Part shown: one piece after another, positions 51,793 to 61,729 of the stretch
Layout of the letters: each line of letters opens with the position of its first letter
Numbering within the stretch: the first letter of the stretch is position 1
Assembly: GCA_011174825.1 (NCBI GenBank)
Contig: DUEZ01000075.1
Coordinates: 1-64,000 of the forward strand
Reading direction: 5' to 3'
DNA: 64,000 nt
DNA from: Anaerolineae bacterium
Lineage (GTDB): Bacteria; Chloroflexota; Anaerolineae; Anaerolineales; E44-bin32
Position numbers and translations under genes: made by a program
The notes under the pieces: generated by a model
Seen by the model: only the letters and a program-made list of their open reading frames with translations
The model's database searches: none
Told to the model about the DNA's origin: nothing

Positions 51793-52776
51793 ATGACTTT
51801 ACGAACCGCTTCTGCAATCGCTAATCCGAATATCGCGTTCATCAAGTATTGGGGGAACAGAGATGCCGCATTACGTTTACCATCCAATGGTTCGATTTCC
51901 TTGACGATCGGTGGTTTGGAAACCTACACCAGCGTAACCTTTGATGAGAGCCTTAGCTCAGATCACATCGCAATCGATGGACAACCGGCGTCTGCTTCAG
52001 CGTCCGAACGTGTCTCTCTCCATCTTGATCGCATCCGTCTCGTTGCTGGAATCGAGACCTATGCAACTGTAGAAAGTCGCAACAACTTTCCCGTTGGTGC
52101 AGGGCTTGCCTCATCCGCCTCCGCCTTCGCTGCGTTATCTCTAGCTGGAATCTCTGCAGCAGGACTTTCATTACAGCCTGCGGAATTATCCAGGTTGGCT
52201 AGACGTGGTTCCGGATCGGCTTGCCGATCGATCTTTGGCGGTTTCGTCGAATGGTACGCAAGCGAAACGGATGAGGGTTCGTACGCCGAATCCTTCGCGG
52301 CACCTGATTACTGGGACCTTCAAGATCTGATCGTAATCTTGAGTGGTGAACATAAAGGGGTTGGATCAACCCAAGGGCATGCCTTGGCAGACACGAGCCC
52401 GTTGCAAAGTGCACGAGTTGCAGACGCTCAACGCAGATTGAAAGAATGTCGAAGAGCAATCCTCGATCGTGATTTTTTCTCGTTGGCATCGATCATCGAA
52501 CTTGATTGCAACCTCATGCATGCTGTGATGCATACTTCAACCCCACCTTTGATGTACTGGTATCCAGAAACCCTTCAGATCATGACTGCGGTATCAAAGT
52601 GGCGCGAAGAAGGCCATGAAGTATGCTATACGATTGACGCAGGTCCGAATGTACACTGCATCTGCACGTCTAAACACGCAGACACGATCGAGGAACGATT
52701 ACATCATCTTCCTGGTGTCGTCAAAGTATTACGGGCTCACCCTGGTGATTCGGCCAGGGTTGTTCCATCCATTTGA
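51793..52776 (+). CDS. mvaD: Mevalonate (di)phosphate decarboxylase
   Basis: 327 residues, GHMP fold. ANPNIAFIKYWGNRDAALRLPSNGSISLTI is the family start, with the usual WGKRD Lys changed to Asn. NFPVGAGLASSASAFAALSLA is the phosphate loop, and the catalytic Asp is in YTIDAGPNVH. It decarboxylates mevalonate 5-diphosphate to isopentenyl diphosphate, or mevalonate 5-phosphate to isopentenyl phosphate in the alternative pathway known from Roseiflexus. The choice cannot be made from sequence by eye. No other mevalonate genes lie in the window. ATG at 51793. Confidence 0.88.
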   Translation: MTLRTASAIANPNIAFIKYWGNRDAALRLPSNGSISLTIGGLETYTSVTFDESLSSDHIAIDGQPASASASERVSLHLDRIRLVAGIETYATVESRNNFPVGAGLASSASAFAALSLAGISAAGLSLQPAELSRLARRGSGSACRSIFGGFVEWYASETDEGSYAESFAAPDYWDLQDLIVILSGEHKGVGSTQGHALADTSPLQSARVADAQRRLKECRRAILDRDFFSLASIIELDCNLMHAVMHTSTPPLMYWYPETLQIMTAVSKWREEGHEVCYTIDAGPNVHCICTSKHADTIEERLHHLPGVVKVLRAHPGDSARVVPSI

Positions 52777-52961
52777 TTCGAACCAATCACAAACGCCACA
52801 TACTCCTATCGCAATCTATTCAAGTACTGATGTGCTCCTTTTCTGGCAGTAAACACGGGACTATCCAGCATCCATGTGAAAGTTAATGGATCCCACGTTC
52901 ACGATTATGATCGGTTTGCCATAAAGATGACTATTTAGCTACAATCACGATTCGACCGCAA

Positions 52962-52970
52962 TGTTATAAT
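52962..52970 (+). promoter_or_regulatory. Extended -10 promoter of rseP
   Basis: TGTTATAAT, 36 bases before the GTG start of rseP, giving a leader of about 30 nt that contains an AAGG-type ribosome site. Confidence 0.55.
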
Positions 52971-53006
52971 CCGTTAAACATAAGTCTGAAGGAAAAAGGT
53001 TTATCA

Positions 53007-54056
53007 GTGTCTGATTTCTTGCTATTCGTCGTTGTATTAGGGTCACTCATTATCGGTCATGAGCTTGGCCACTTCTTCGCATCAAAACTTACAGGTGTCA
53101 GGGTCAAGGAATTTGGAATCGGTTATCCGCCCCGGATCCTTACATTGTTTGAGCTTAAAGGTACCAAGTACACCCTCAACTGGATCCCATTCGGAGGATT
53201 CAACCTTCCAGATGGAGAGGATGATCCCAGTGTGCCTGGGGGGTTCGCTGGCGCGAGTAAACGGGTACGATCAGCCATACTCATCGCCGGTCCAGCTGCC
53301 AACATACTCTTGGCTTTTATTGCCTTTTTATTTGCATTTAGATTCTCAGCACCGGATTTTGAACGAGTTCAAGTCATTCAAGTCGTGGAAGGAACACCCG
53401 CGGACCAGGCCGGAATTCTGACGGGTGACATCATCCTCAGCGTAGATGACCGTTCCATTATAGGCACTGATACCATGGTGGATGCGGTCAAATCACGCAT
53501 TGGAATGCTGACAGAAATCAAGCTCTTACGTGATGGGCGTGAAGTCACGGTCGAGGTTATACCCCGAGAACAATACCCATCCAATCAAGGACCTGTTGGT
53601 GTCACTCTTGGACATCCAGCAAAAGTCATGAGCTGGTCAGAAGCAGCCAAGATTGGATTAGAAAATATCGGCCTCCAAGTGAACGCGATTATCCGACTTC
53701 CAGGTCGACTACTCTCTGGAACCGCTTCTCCTGAGGAAGCTCGCGTCAGTGGTTTGAAAGGCATTCACGATCTTCTCGCTTGGGCCAACTCGATCGATCG
53801 CTCTGCCCAGCGTCCATTCCTTACGCTCAACATGATTGGCGTGATCAGTACCGGTTTGGCGCTTGCAAACCTTCTCCCTCTCCCCGCGTTGGACGGTGGG
53901 CGATTGATGTTCATCCTTTTCGAGGTCGTATTTAGACGTCGTATCTCTCCGCGCCACGAAGGATTGGTGCACGCAATAGGCTTCACGCTTCTCTTGGCTT
54001 TAATGATTTATATTAATCTACAGGATTTCATCAACCCGATCACTCTTCCAAGATAA
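53007..54056 (+). CDS. rseP: RseP-type site-2 metalloprotease
   Basis: 349 residues from GTG at 53007 (AAAGG 8 bases upstream). First membrane helix with the zinc motif GHELGHFFASKLTGV, one PDZ domain (about 115-195; VQVIQVVEGTPADQAGILTGD), and the C-terminal LLPLPALDGGRLMF supplying the third zinc ligand. It cleaves membrane-anchored proteins such as anti-sigma factors within the bilayer. Only one PDZ is present, as in the shorter Gram-positive and Chloroflexota forms. It is followed 3 bases on by the HEAT gene frame. Confidence 0.95.
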   Translation: MSDFLLFVVVLGSLIIGHELGHFFASKLTGVRVKEFGIGYPPRILTLFELKGTKYTLNWIPFGGFNLPDGEDDPSVPGGFAGASKRVRSAILIAGPAANILLAFIAFLFAFRFSAPDFERVQVIQVVEGTPADQAGILTGDIILSVDDRSIIGTDTMVDAVKSRIGMLTEIKLLRDGREVTVEVIPREQYPSNQGPVGVTLGHPAKVMSWSEAAKIGLENIGLQVNAIIRLPGRLLSGTASPEEARVSGLKGIHDLLAWANSIDRSAQRPFLTLNMIGVISTGLALANLLPLPALDGGRLMFILFEVVFRRRISPRHEGLVHAIGFTLLLALMIYINLQDFINPITLPR

Positions 54057-54074
54057 CGTGTGACGAGTACTTGT

Positions 54075-55022
54075 ATGACAACCTCATTTGAACAACTGCT
54101 TGAGTTGCTTTCAGATGAAACGCAGCCCTTCCCGATCGAAGAATTGGCAGAGCTCTCTGATTTAGATGCTGAGCGTACAACACAGCTCAGCAAAGTTTGG
54201 GATCTCGTTCCGACCGATCGGAGACGCACGTTAATCCATGAGGTTGGAACTCAGGCAGATTTGAGGATTGAGCTAACCTTCGAGCAAGTCAACCGATTGG
54301 CTCTCTCCGATCCTGATCCTGAGGTACGAGCGATAGCCATCCATAACCTCTGGGAATGCGAGAACCCAGATCTCGTGCCCCACTTCATTGAAAGTCTTAT
54401 ACAAGATCCGACATCACAAGTACGTGCTGCCGCAGCCAAAGCTCTCGGTCTCTTTGTCTGGTTGGGGGAGATCGATCAAATTCCCGTCGATCTATTACAG
54501 CAGATCGAAGAGGCTCTCCTCGAGGCAACAAAAGAAGACCACGAGGACAACGTGCGCAGACACAGTCTCGAGTCACTTGGTTTCTCTTCACACAAGGAAG
54601 TGCCTCTACTGATCGAACAGGCTTACCAATCTGGCGATGAGGCGTATATCCAATCTGCGTTGTATGCGATGGGAAGGTCTGCAAGTGACCAATGGGGGTC
54701 ATATGTGCTGGTTGAAATGAACAATCCTTCTCCTGCCATCCGCAATGAAGCAGCGAAGGCGGCAGGCGAGCTTGAATTAAGAGACGCCGCGGAATCCCTC
54801 ATTGAGTTATTGGATGATGTGAATTTTCAAGTTCGCGATTCCGCGATCTGGGCGCTAGGACAACTTGGTGGTGACGAAGCAGCAGATGCTCTGCTCCTGT
54901 TGCTTGACAACACAGACGACGAGGAACTGGTAGAAAATCTCGAAGAAGCTCTTGATCACCTCGCTTTCGTTAATAACACCCGTGATTTTTATCTCATCGA
55001 TTTCCCCGACAACGAGGAATAA
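54075..55022 (+). CDS. HEAT-repeat protein
   Basis: 315 residues from ATG at 54075; the frame also allows GTG at 54060, close after rseP. Four or five HEAT-like helical repeats are visible (DPEVRAIAIHNLWE, TSQVRAAAAKALG, PAIRNEAAKAAGELELRDAAESLIELL, VNFQVRDSAIWALGQLGGDEAADALLLLL), acidic overall. It is a soluble protein-binding scaffold with no enzymatic motif. It is probably co-transcribed with rseP and the AEC transporter (5 bases to the next gene). No specific function is assignable. Confidence 0.85.
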   Translation: MTTSFEQLLELLSDETQPFPIEELAELSDLDAERTTQLSKVWDLVPTDRRRTLIHEVGTQADLRIELTFEQVNRLALSDPDPEVRAIAIHNLWECENPDLVPHFIESLIQDPTSQVRAAAAKALGLFVWLGEIDQIPVDLLQQIEEALLEATKEDHEDNVRRHSLESLGFSSHKEVPLLIEQAYQSGDEAYIQSALYAMGRSASDQWGSYVLVEMNNPSPAIRNEAAKAAGELELRDAAESLIELLDDVNFQVRDSAIWALGQLGGDEAADALLLLLDNTDDEELVENLEEALDHLAFVNNTRDFYLIDFPDNEE

Positions 55023-55027
55023 AACCA

Positions 55028-55939
55028 TTGAGTTCGCTTCCCAGCCTATTTTTCGACAATCTACTGCCGATCATCCTCATCGCTGCTGTAGGTTTCATCC
55101 TCCAACGGACTCTTGGAATTGATCCTCGAGGCTTCTCCCGAGTTATCTTCTATTCGTTTACACCAGCTTTTGTCTTCTCCATTCTCGTTTCAACGGACAT
55201 TGAGACCAATGAAATGCTCAGGATGGCTGGTCTTTCGATCGTCTTATCGATCATCCTCGGGACATTGAGCTTTGTAATAAGCCGGATTCTGCAGCTTGAA
55301 CCTCGTTCTGCATCCGCTTTCATCCTCACTGTCACGTTTATTAATGCTGGTAATTATGGCCTTTCCCTTAACGCTTTCGCTTTAGGCGATGTAGGATTAC
55401 TCTGGGCTAGTATTTTTTTCATCACCAGCGCGATGCTGCTCAATTCAGTCGGTGTTTACGTGGCTACGGTAGGGCACGCTTCACCCAAAAAAGCTTTAAT
55501 TGGGTTGCTAAAAGTACCTTCCGTCTATGCGATCCCTCTCGCTTTACTCGTACGCGTTAACGATGTCGATCTCCCTCTCGCTATTTGGCGTCCTATCGAT
55601 CTTATAGGCTCCGCAGCTGTACCCACGATGTTAATACTGCTAGGGATGCAAATTGCTCGCGCTGGTTTGCCTAAACGCAAAGACCTTCTGATTGCCTCAG
55701 TTGGACTGAGAATGCTTGTATCACCACTTATAGCTTGGTTCTTGGTTCCCATTCTGGGTTTATCGGGTGTCGGACGACAGGCCGGCATCCTCCAAGCAGC
55801 GATGCCTACCGCCGTATTGAGCACGGTTATTGCTACGGAGTACGATGTCGAACCCGAATTTGTCACTGGCGTCGTTCTGGTAACAACATTAATTAGCCCC
55901 CTTACCCTCACTCCTCTGCTGGCCCTTCTTGGGATTTGA
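55028..55939 (+). CDS. AEC-family transporter
   Basis: 303 residues starting at TTG 55028, 5 bases after the HEAT-protein stop, with GAGGA spaced 9 bases. Ten predicted membrane helices; the N-terminal PSLFFDNLLPIILIAAVGFILQRTLGIDPRGFSRVIFYSFTPAFVFSILVSTDIE and C-terminal AAMPTAVLSTVIATEYDVEPEFVTGVVLVTTLISPLTL are typical of the auxin efflux carrier-like group, which exports organic acids. Substrate unknown. Confidence 0.85.
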   Translation: MSSLPSLFFDNLLPIILIAAVGFILQRTLGIDPRGFSRVIFYSFTPAFVFSILVSTDIETNEMLRMAGLSIVLSIILGTLSFVISRILQLEPRSASAFILTVTFINAGNYGLSLNAFALGDVGLLWASIFFITSAMLLNSVGVYVATVGHASPKKALIGLLKVPSVYAIPLALLVRVNDVDLPLAIWRPIDLIGSAAVPTMLILLGMQIARAGLPKRKDLLIASVGLRMLVSPLIAWFLVPILGLSGVGRQAGILQAAMPTAVLSTVIATEYDVEPEFVTGVVLVTTLISPLTLTPLLALLGI

Positions 55940-56016
55940 TCCACACGACAGGCTCAGGATGACTTTCGTTTTAGGATCCATCGTTTCCATCGTAGTGGAG
56001 CACTAGAATTATTCGT

Positions 56017-56151
56017 ATGAATTTCCAATCGAAGGGATGGAGATTAACAGGGAAGGACGTTAAAACCGATATAATCAATGCTTGGAGGGATGCTCTCGCT
56101 AACCTCGAATATTACAGTAGTCTCAGCCGACTCAAGGAGACGACATCTTGA
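56017..56151 (+). CDS. Small protein gene of 44 codons coupled to the exonuclease-like gene
   Basis: An ATG frame at 56017 encodes MNFQSKGWRLTGKDVKTDII and continues to TGA at 56149-56151, overlapping the TTG start of the next gene by 4 bases (TTGA). TAGAAT (56004-56009) ends 7 bases before the ATG, so it may be transcribed leaderless; there is no ribosome site. The product is a short, soluble, mostly helical, charged protein with no known motif. The 4-base overlap is the strongest argument that it is real. The next gene's AAGGAG lies inside this frame. Confidence 0.5.
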   Translation: MNFQSKGWRLTGKDVKTDIINAWRDALANLEYYSSLSRLKETTS

Positions 56152-56684
56152 AAACTCTAGTCTTTGATCTCGAAACCAAGAACCTCGCCCGCGAGGTCGG
56201 GGGATGGTCGAATATCGATAAACTTGGTCTTGCTGCTGCTGTTCTCCTACATGTTGAAACCGGCGAAGTATTGAGGTACGTTGAGCAGGATGCGAGTGAT
56301 CTTATCGCACAGCTTCTCAAAGCAGATCGCGTAGTCGGTTTCAATGTGGTACGGTTCGATTACGTTGTGTTGCGACCTTATGGTCTTTCGCTAAATCCAG
56401 ATTTGATAAATAAATCGATCGACATACTTGACCACCTTTATCAGTATCTTGGATTTCGCCTTTCTCTTAACAATCTTGCTGAGGCGACTTTAAACGAGAC
56501 AAAGAGCGCAGATGGGATTATCGCGGTCCAGTGGTTTCGAGATGGGAAGATCGATCAGGTTCTTGATTATTGCGAGCAGGATGTTCGTGTGACCTATCGC
56601 CTATGGGAGTTCGGTCGAGAGAATGGGCACGTAAAATATCGCGACAGGGATTTTCGCCTACAAAGAGTTCCAGTATCTTGGTAA
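56148..56684 (+). CDS. RNase H-fold DEDD exonuclease-like protein
   Basis: 178 residues from TTG at 56148, with AAGGAG 8 bases upstream. The ribonuclease H-like exonuclease pattern is present: VFDLETK (D-x-E, residues 6-8), GFNVVRFDYVVL with the second Asp, and YCEQDVRVTYRL with the Y-x-x-x-D pair of the DEDDy class. It resembles the YprB/RNase_H_2 family of predicted 3'-5' exonucleases. Cytoplasmic; its substrate is not known. It is coupled to a 44-codon small gene upstream and converges on the M23-fusion gene. Confidence 0.85.
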   Translation: MKTLVFDLETKNLAREVGGWSNIDKLGLAAAVLLHVETGEVLRYVEQDASDLIAQLLKADRVVGFNVVRFDYVVLRPYGLSLNPDLINKSIDILDHLYQYLGFRLSLNNLAEATLNETKSADGIIAVQWFRDGKIDQVLDYCEQDVRVTYRLWEFGRENGHVKYRDRDFRLQRVPVSW

Positions 56685-56729
56685 GAAGGGAAGGTTGTCA
56701 ACGACTGGGCTATCATGTCGTGCTTGATG

Positions 56730-58355
56730 TTAAAAATTTCGATCGCTGATGATGCTCGATATACGACATTGATCTCCGTTCTTACTTCGCCAAACAATCG
56801 AATCATGACCCTCCACCGCGGACAACGCATATGAAAAAACTGCACCTATCCCTGGTGTATCTCGAAGCATCCGATAGAAATCTAGGTATTGTTGGCCCTT
56901 GATCATCTGACCCACCTGTGCTGATGGGTTGCAGAATTCCGTAATGAATAAGAGCTTGTTGGGGTAGCGGAGACGGTAAGTTTCATAGAGCTTTCCACCC
57001 CAGACTGATTTCATACCTGTAAAATCTGTCCAATAACAATTCACCCCAACCCAGTCGGCTTCAACGACGGCATCTTCTGCATCAAGCAGGAAGCGTTCTC
57101 CATCCTCGCGCCATCCTGATACACTTTCTCCATGGGACAATCCTGGAAACCCAAAACACGCTGCCGGGAAGACGGCCTTAAGTTGACCAACCACATCTCT
57201 AAACCAACGGCTGAATTCCTTCCCTCCACTCCAGGAACGTTCCCATCCCTCGGATTGAAGATTCGGATTTGTATGAATTTCAAAATACCTAATCCCTAAA
57301 CCATAGAACCTGCCCATCTCTGGCTCGACTTCAGCTACGAAGCTCTTCGCTGAGATTGGAGCACTGGAAAAATCCGATGTCATGCGAACAGCAAGAAACA
57401 TCCCCGGATTGATCTCCAGTAACCTTTTAACAGTCTCTGTCGTTTCAGTTTGATCGAGTTTTACAGCTTCTAGACGTGCTTCTTTGATCGCTTCGATATC
57501 ATCCTCTTCCAATGGACCCCCCACCCTCCCATGAGCGCCTATTAGACATCTCCCTGCTGACCATGGATAGGCCTCTATGGATTTGGCGGTGACGAATTCT
57601 GGCCACACAAGAAAAGGGGTCGGATCGAGGATGTCTTTAGGAAAATCGGTTTCTTCTCGATCCGTCGCACCGTCTCGCTTGAGCGTTAGATGAAGATGGG
57701 AACCAACAGAAGCACCGGTTGAATCTGCCAACCCAATCACCTGTCCAGCTTGGACAATCTCCCCCTCCTTGATGAAAGCTTCTCTTAGATGTGCGTAGAC
57801 AGTTTTATAACCGAATTCGTGTCGCAGGCGAACATGGATGCCGTATGGGTGTGACTTCGGGTTGGTATGAAGTCGGTAAACCTCACCATCCGCACAACAA
57901 TAGATGTTCGTGTTGGTCCTCGCCCTGAAATCGACCCCTTCGTGACCTGGAAAACCCCAGCGTCCATAGATATGCGGATTCGCCCGGAACTCCTGTGTAA
58001 TCACAGCGTAATCCGTCGGCCATATCAGATAAAATGGTCGCTCTTTTAGACCATATCGATCCTTTTCTTCCACACGCGTGTTTAACACACGCTGTAACTC
58101 TTCAGGCGACGTGACCTCGATTGGATCCAACCTTATCCCAGGATAGTGAGCGAGGAACCATCGCTCGATTTCACCTTGTTCAGGAAACCCTCCTGCGATT
58201 ACAGGGAATGTAATTACTTGTCTAGGAGCCAAATATTGCGCTGCAGTGACAGGGTCTGGCGTCAGATTTGGTCCATATGCCATCACATACGCAGCACTTG
58301 CACGAACCCAAGACCAGTAATCATGTCGTGGTAGGAGGATGATTTGATAGTCCAC
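56730..58355 (-). CDS. M23 peptidase fused to a glycosidase-like TIM barrel
   Basis: 541 residues. An N-terminal unrecognised part (1-130) is followed by an M23/LytM metallopeptidase domain (about 130-235) with GHEGVDFRA and SHLHLTLKRDG giving the H-x-x-x-D and H-x-H zinc ligands. Then comes a C-terminal barrel (about 250-510) with patterns of glycosyl hydrolase clan A (FEIHTNPN, WVGVNCYWTDF, LFITEFCNPSA, with ITEF as the likely nucleophile Glu). There is no signal peptide or membrane helix, unusual for wall hydrolases. The substrate pair would suit peptidoglycan or an envelope polymer, but this is inference. It is 13 bases downstream of radC. Confidence 0.8.
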   Translation of the reverse strand: MDYQIILLPRHDYWSWVRASAAYVMAYGPNLTPDPVTAAQYLAPRQVITFPVIAGGFPEQGEIERWFLAHYPGIRLDPIEVTSPEELQRVLNTRVEEKDRYGLKERPFYLIWPTDYAVITQEFRANPHIYGRWGFPGHEGVDFRARTNTNIYCCADGEVYRLHTNPKSHPYGIHVRLRHEFGYKTVYAHLREAFIKEGEIVQAGQVIGLADSTGASVGSHLHLTLKRDGATDREETDFPKDILDPTPFLVWPEFVTAKSIEAYPWSAGRCLIGAHGRVGGPLEEDDIEAIKEARLEAVKLDQTETTETVKRLLEINPGMFLAVRMTSDFSSAPISAKSFVAEVEPEMGRFYGLGIRYFEIHTNPNLQSEGWERSWSGGKEFSRWFRDVVGQLKAVFPAACFGFPGLSHGESVSGWREDGERFLLDAEDAVVEADWVGVNCYWTDFTGMKSVWGGKLYETYRLRYPNKLLFITEFCNPSAQVGQMIKGQQYLDFYRMLRDTPGIGAVFSYALSAVEGHDSIVWRSKNGDQCRISSIISDRNF

Positions 58356-58368
58356 AAGATACCCCCAA

Positions 58369-59076
58369 CTAGGTGGAGTTAAAACCTAGGCCTTTGGCCT
58401 TAAGCGATACGAATCGGTTCTTACCAATCACAAGATGATCGAGGACTTCGATGTCCAACAATCGACCTGCTTCAACCAATGCACGCGTGACGTTGATATC
58501 ATCCGGGCTTGGGGTAGGATCACCACTGGGATGGTTATGCGCCACGATGATCGCGGCGGCATTTGACCGTACGGCTTCTTTAAAGACCTCTCCAACACGG
58601 ATTAATGAGGTGTTAAGAGACCCTTGATAGACCTCAACCGTGCGGATGAGATGATTGCGCGTGTCCAACAGTAAAACTCTAAAATGTTCCTGCTCGAGCG
58701 CTCCCATCTCATACAGCAGTAGTGCCGCTGCATCCTCGGGTGATTGGATTGTCGGTCGCTCTTCTGGGAGAGCTACAGACAAACGTCGACCTAGCTCGAC
58801 CGCTGCCTTTAGTTGAGTCGCTTTGGCAGGACCGACGCCACGCTGTTGACACAGTTCATCATAGGGCGCCTTGTGTAAGCCGACCAACCCACCAAAATCG
58901 TTCAACACCCTCTGCGCTAATTGCACAGCATTCATCCCTTCGATCCCGGTTCGCAGTAGAATGGCGATCAACTCAGCGTTAGAAAGTGCTCCTGCGCCCA
59001 GGCTTGCCAAGCGTTCACGCGGTCGATCTGAAGTGGCGAGATCGGTAATCCGGTAACCTGGCTCTCTGTCCCCCAT
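58369..59076 (-). CDS. radC: RadC-family (JAMM/MPN+) protein
   Basis: 235 residues from ATG at 59076, with GGAGG 6 bases upstream (the frame is open six codons further). An N-terminal helix-hairpin-helix part ([17 protein letters not shown]) is followed by the JAMM metal site [14 protein letters not shown]. Known as RadC, although a role in repair is disputed. It is the first gene of a minus-strand pair with the M23 fusion, 13 bases apart. Confidence 0.94.
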   Translation of the reverse strand: MGDREPGYRITDLATSDRPRERLASLGAGALSNAELIAILLRTGIEGMNAVQLAQRVLNDFGGLVGLHKAPYDELCQQRGVGPAKATQLKAAVELGRRLSVALPEERPTIQSPEDAAALLLYEMGALEQEHFRVLLLDTRNHLIRTVEVYQGSLNTSLIRVGEVFKEAVRSNAAAIIVAHNHPSGDPTPSPDDINVTRALVEAGRLLDIEVLDHLVIGKNRFVSLKAKGLGFNST

Positions 59077-59314
59077 ATCTGCCTCCAGGTGCAATTCTTA
59101 TGCCGATTAATGTGGTGTTTCGACTATACTTCAGTCGCGATTTGATGTCAACGCAGTTCGAACATTAAATGAACGATTTGATGAAATCTGCAATCGCTTG
59201 GATTAAGGGACAACTTTGTGGCATAGGACAAGCCCAACCCCCGGATATCCTGCCATCTTCCATAGAAGCCGATCTTGGATGCTGATTTACATTGCTTTCC
59301 AAAAAACGAACGCG

Positions 59315-59323
59315 TGCTATAAT
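59315..59323 (+). promoter_or_regulatory. Extended -10 promoter of the zinc-ribbon gene
   Basis: TGCTATAAT, 21 bases before the ATG at 59345. An AGGAG site lies between, so the leader is short but not absent. Confidence 0.55.
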
Positions 59324-59344
59324 CTCGGCCTGCAGGAGCTTTAT

Positions 59345-59836
59345 ATGCCTCCAGTTATAAACCTCAGTTCACTTGGAAATCTACTTACCTATTTGACGGC
59401 TTTCTTTGGCGCGTTTTTAGCTGCGTTGTGGTTGAGCTTGATATTCTGGACCTATCGGGATATTCGATCAAGGTCACAGGATCGCCTCGGGCAAGTATTA
59501 GCTGCGTTGGTTGTTGCTGTGTTAAACCTGCCAGGTCTGGTCATCTACCTCATCCTCCGCCCTCGACACACACTCAACGAAGTTTACGGACACACATTAG
59601 AGGAAGAGGCCTTGCTCTCTCAAATCGAAGACAGGCCCGCTTGTCCAGGCTGTGGTGCTCGCCTTCAAACAGATTGGCAGATTTGTCCTCATTGTCTGAC
59701 AAGGCTTCGTAAGCCATGTACAAATTGCGAGCGATTAATGGAGCTCCCTTGGCAGATCTGTCCCTATTGCGGCACACCAGCTCCCGGTGTACGCACTGAA
59801 GGGCTAGAGACGGAAATAGAAGAAACCTCGAGTTAA
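59345..59836 (+). CDS. Membrane protein with C-terminal double zinc ribbon
   Basis: 163 residues from ATG at 59345 with AGGAG 7 bases upstream. Two membrane segments (about 10-35 and 50-75), an Arg-rich loop between them, and a C-terminal double zinc ribbon: CPGCGARLQTDWQICPHC and CTNCERLMELPWQICPYCG, with eight Cys in CxxC pairs. Similar small zinc-ribbon membrane proteins are common in Chloroflexota. No function is assigned. A strong hairpin follows. Confidence 0.8.
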   Translation: MPPVINLSSLGNLLTYLTAFFGAFLAALWLSLIFWTYRDIRSRSQDRLGQVLAALVVAVLNLPGLVIYLILRPRHTLNEVYGHTLEEEALLSQIEDRPACPGCGARLQTDWQICPHCLTRLRKPCTNCERLMELPWQICPYCGTPAPGVRTEGLETEIEETSS

Positions 59837-59890
59837 ATCGCGATCTAAAATTTATGTGATTGAGGTTTCCCCAAGGTAAATAAAATACAA

Positions 59891-59917
59891 GGGGGCTGAC
59901 CTTTTAGGTCAGCCCCC
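59891..59917. terminator. Hairpin between the zinc-ribbon gene and eno
   Basis: 12-bp perfect stem GGGGGCTGACCT / AGGTCAGCCCCC with loop TTT. Read on the minus strand it is followed by TTGTATTTTATTT, which fits a terminator for eno; on the plus strand the tail is weak (TATAGG). Confidence 0.65.
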
Positions 59918-60010
59918 TATAGGTGGAAGGCGTTGCTCTATGTTGTAAAGGCTGTCTTAAAAGCCATGCCCCTTGAGTTCACTCTTGACATCCATGTTTT
60001 TGAAGCTAAT

Positions 60011-61342
<1,332 letters not shown>

Positions 61343-61344
61343 TC

Positions 61345-61350
61345 ATTATA
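61345..61350 (-). promoter_or_regulatory. -10 box of eno
   Basis: TATAAT on the minus strand, 36 bases before the enolase ATG; no consensus -35 seen. Confidence 0.45.
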
Positions 61351-61419
61351 CACACTAGTTCGAGAAGGGACACTTATTCTTATTCATGTCTCTAGAGTTG
61401 AGTATCCTTTAGAAATATA

Positions 61420-61446
61420 GTAGGGGCGGGGTAACCCCGCCACTAC
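61420..61446. repeat. Palindromic repeat, GTAGGGGCGGGG family
   Basis: 27 bases, palindromic apart from one mismatch: GTAGGGGCGGGGT - A - ACCCCGCCACTAC. It shares GTAGGGGCGG with the next repeat 55 bases on and GTAGGGGC with the element at 26663. Confidence 0.6.
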
Positions 61447-61501
61447 ACTCCTTGACATGGATCCGTAGATACCATGGAAAGCCTTGGATTCGTATTTAAG
61501 C

Positions 61502-61529
61502 GTAGGGGCGGTTCGCGAACCGCCCCTGC
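61502..61529. repeat. Palindromic repeat, GTAGGGGCGGTT family
   Basis: 28 bases: GTAGGGGCGGTTCG / CGAACCGCCCCTGC, palindromic except for the third base in from each end. Same family as the previous repeat. The rest of the 420-base gap between eno and mnmA (61310-61729) shows nothing but the promoters. Confidence 0.6.
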
Positions 61530-61714
61530 TTGTAGACGACAAGAGGAACGTGTAGGATGTATTCACATAGGGACGTAAACAGCTTCGTTTTCAGGAAAAT
61601 AGAGATCTCTAGAGCCCTAACACGATATCATGCTGAGCGGATTTATCCATACCAGCGACTGGATTCAAAGTCGTTTCATAACATCCACTCAACTGGGATA
61701 ATAACCCGACCACA

Positions 61715-61723
61715 TGATAGAAT
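61715..61723 (+). promoter_or_regulatory. Extended -10 promoter of mnmA, leaderless
   Basis: TGATAGAAT ends 6 bases before the ATG at 61730, so transcription should start at the ATG itself. No ribosome site precedes it. Confidence 0.5.
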
Positions 61724-61729
61724 CCGACA

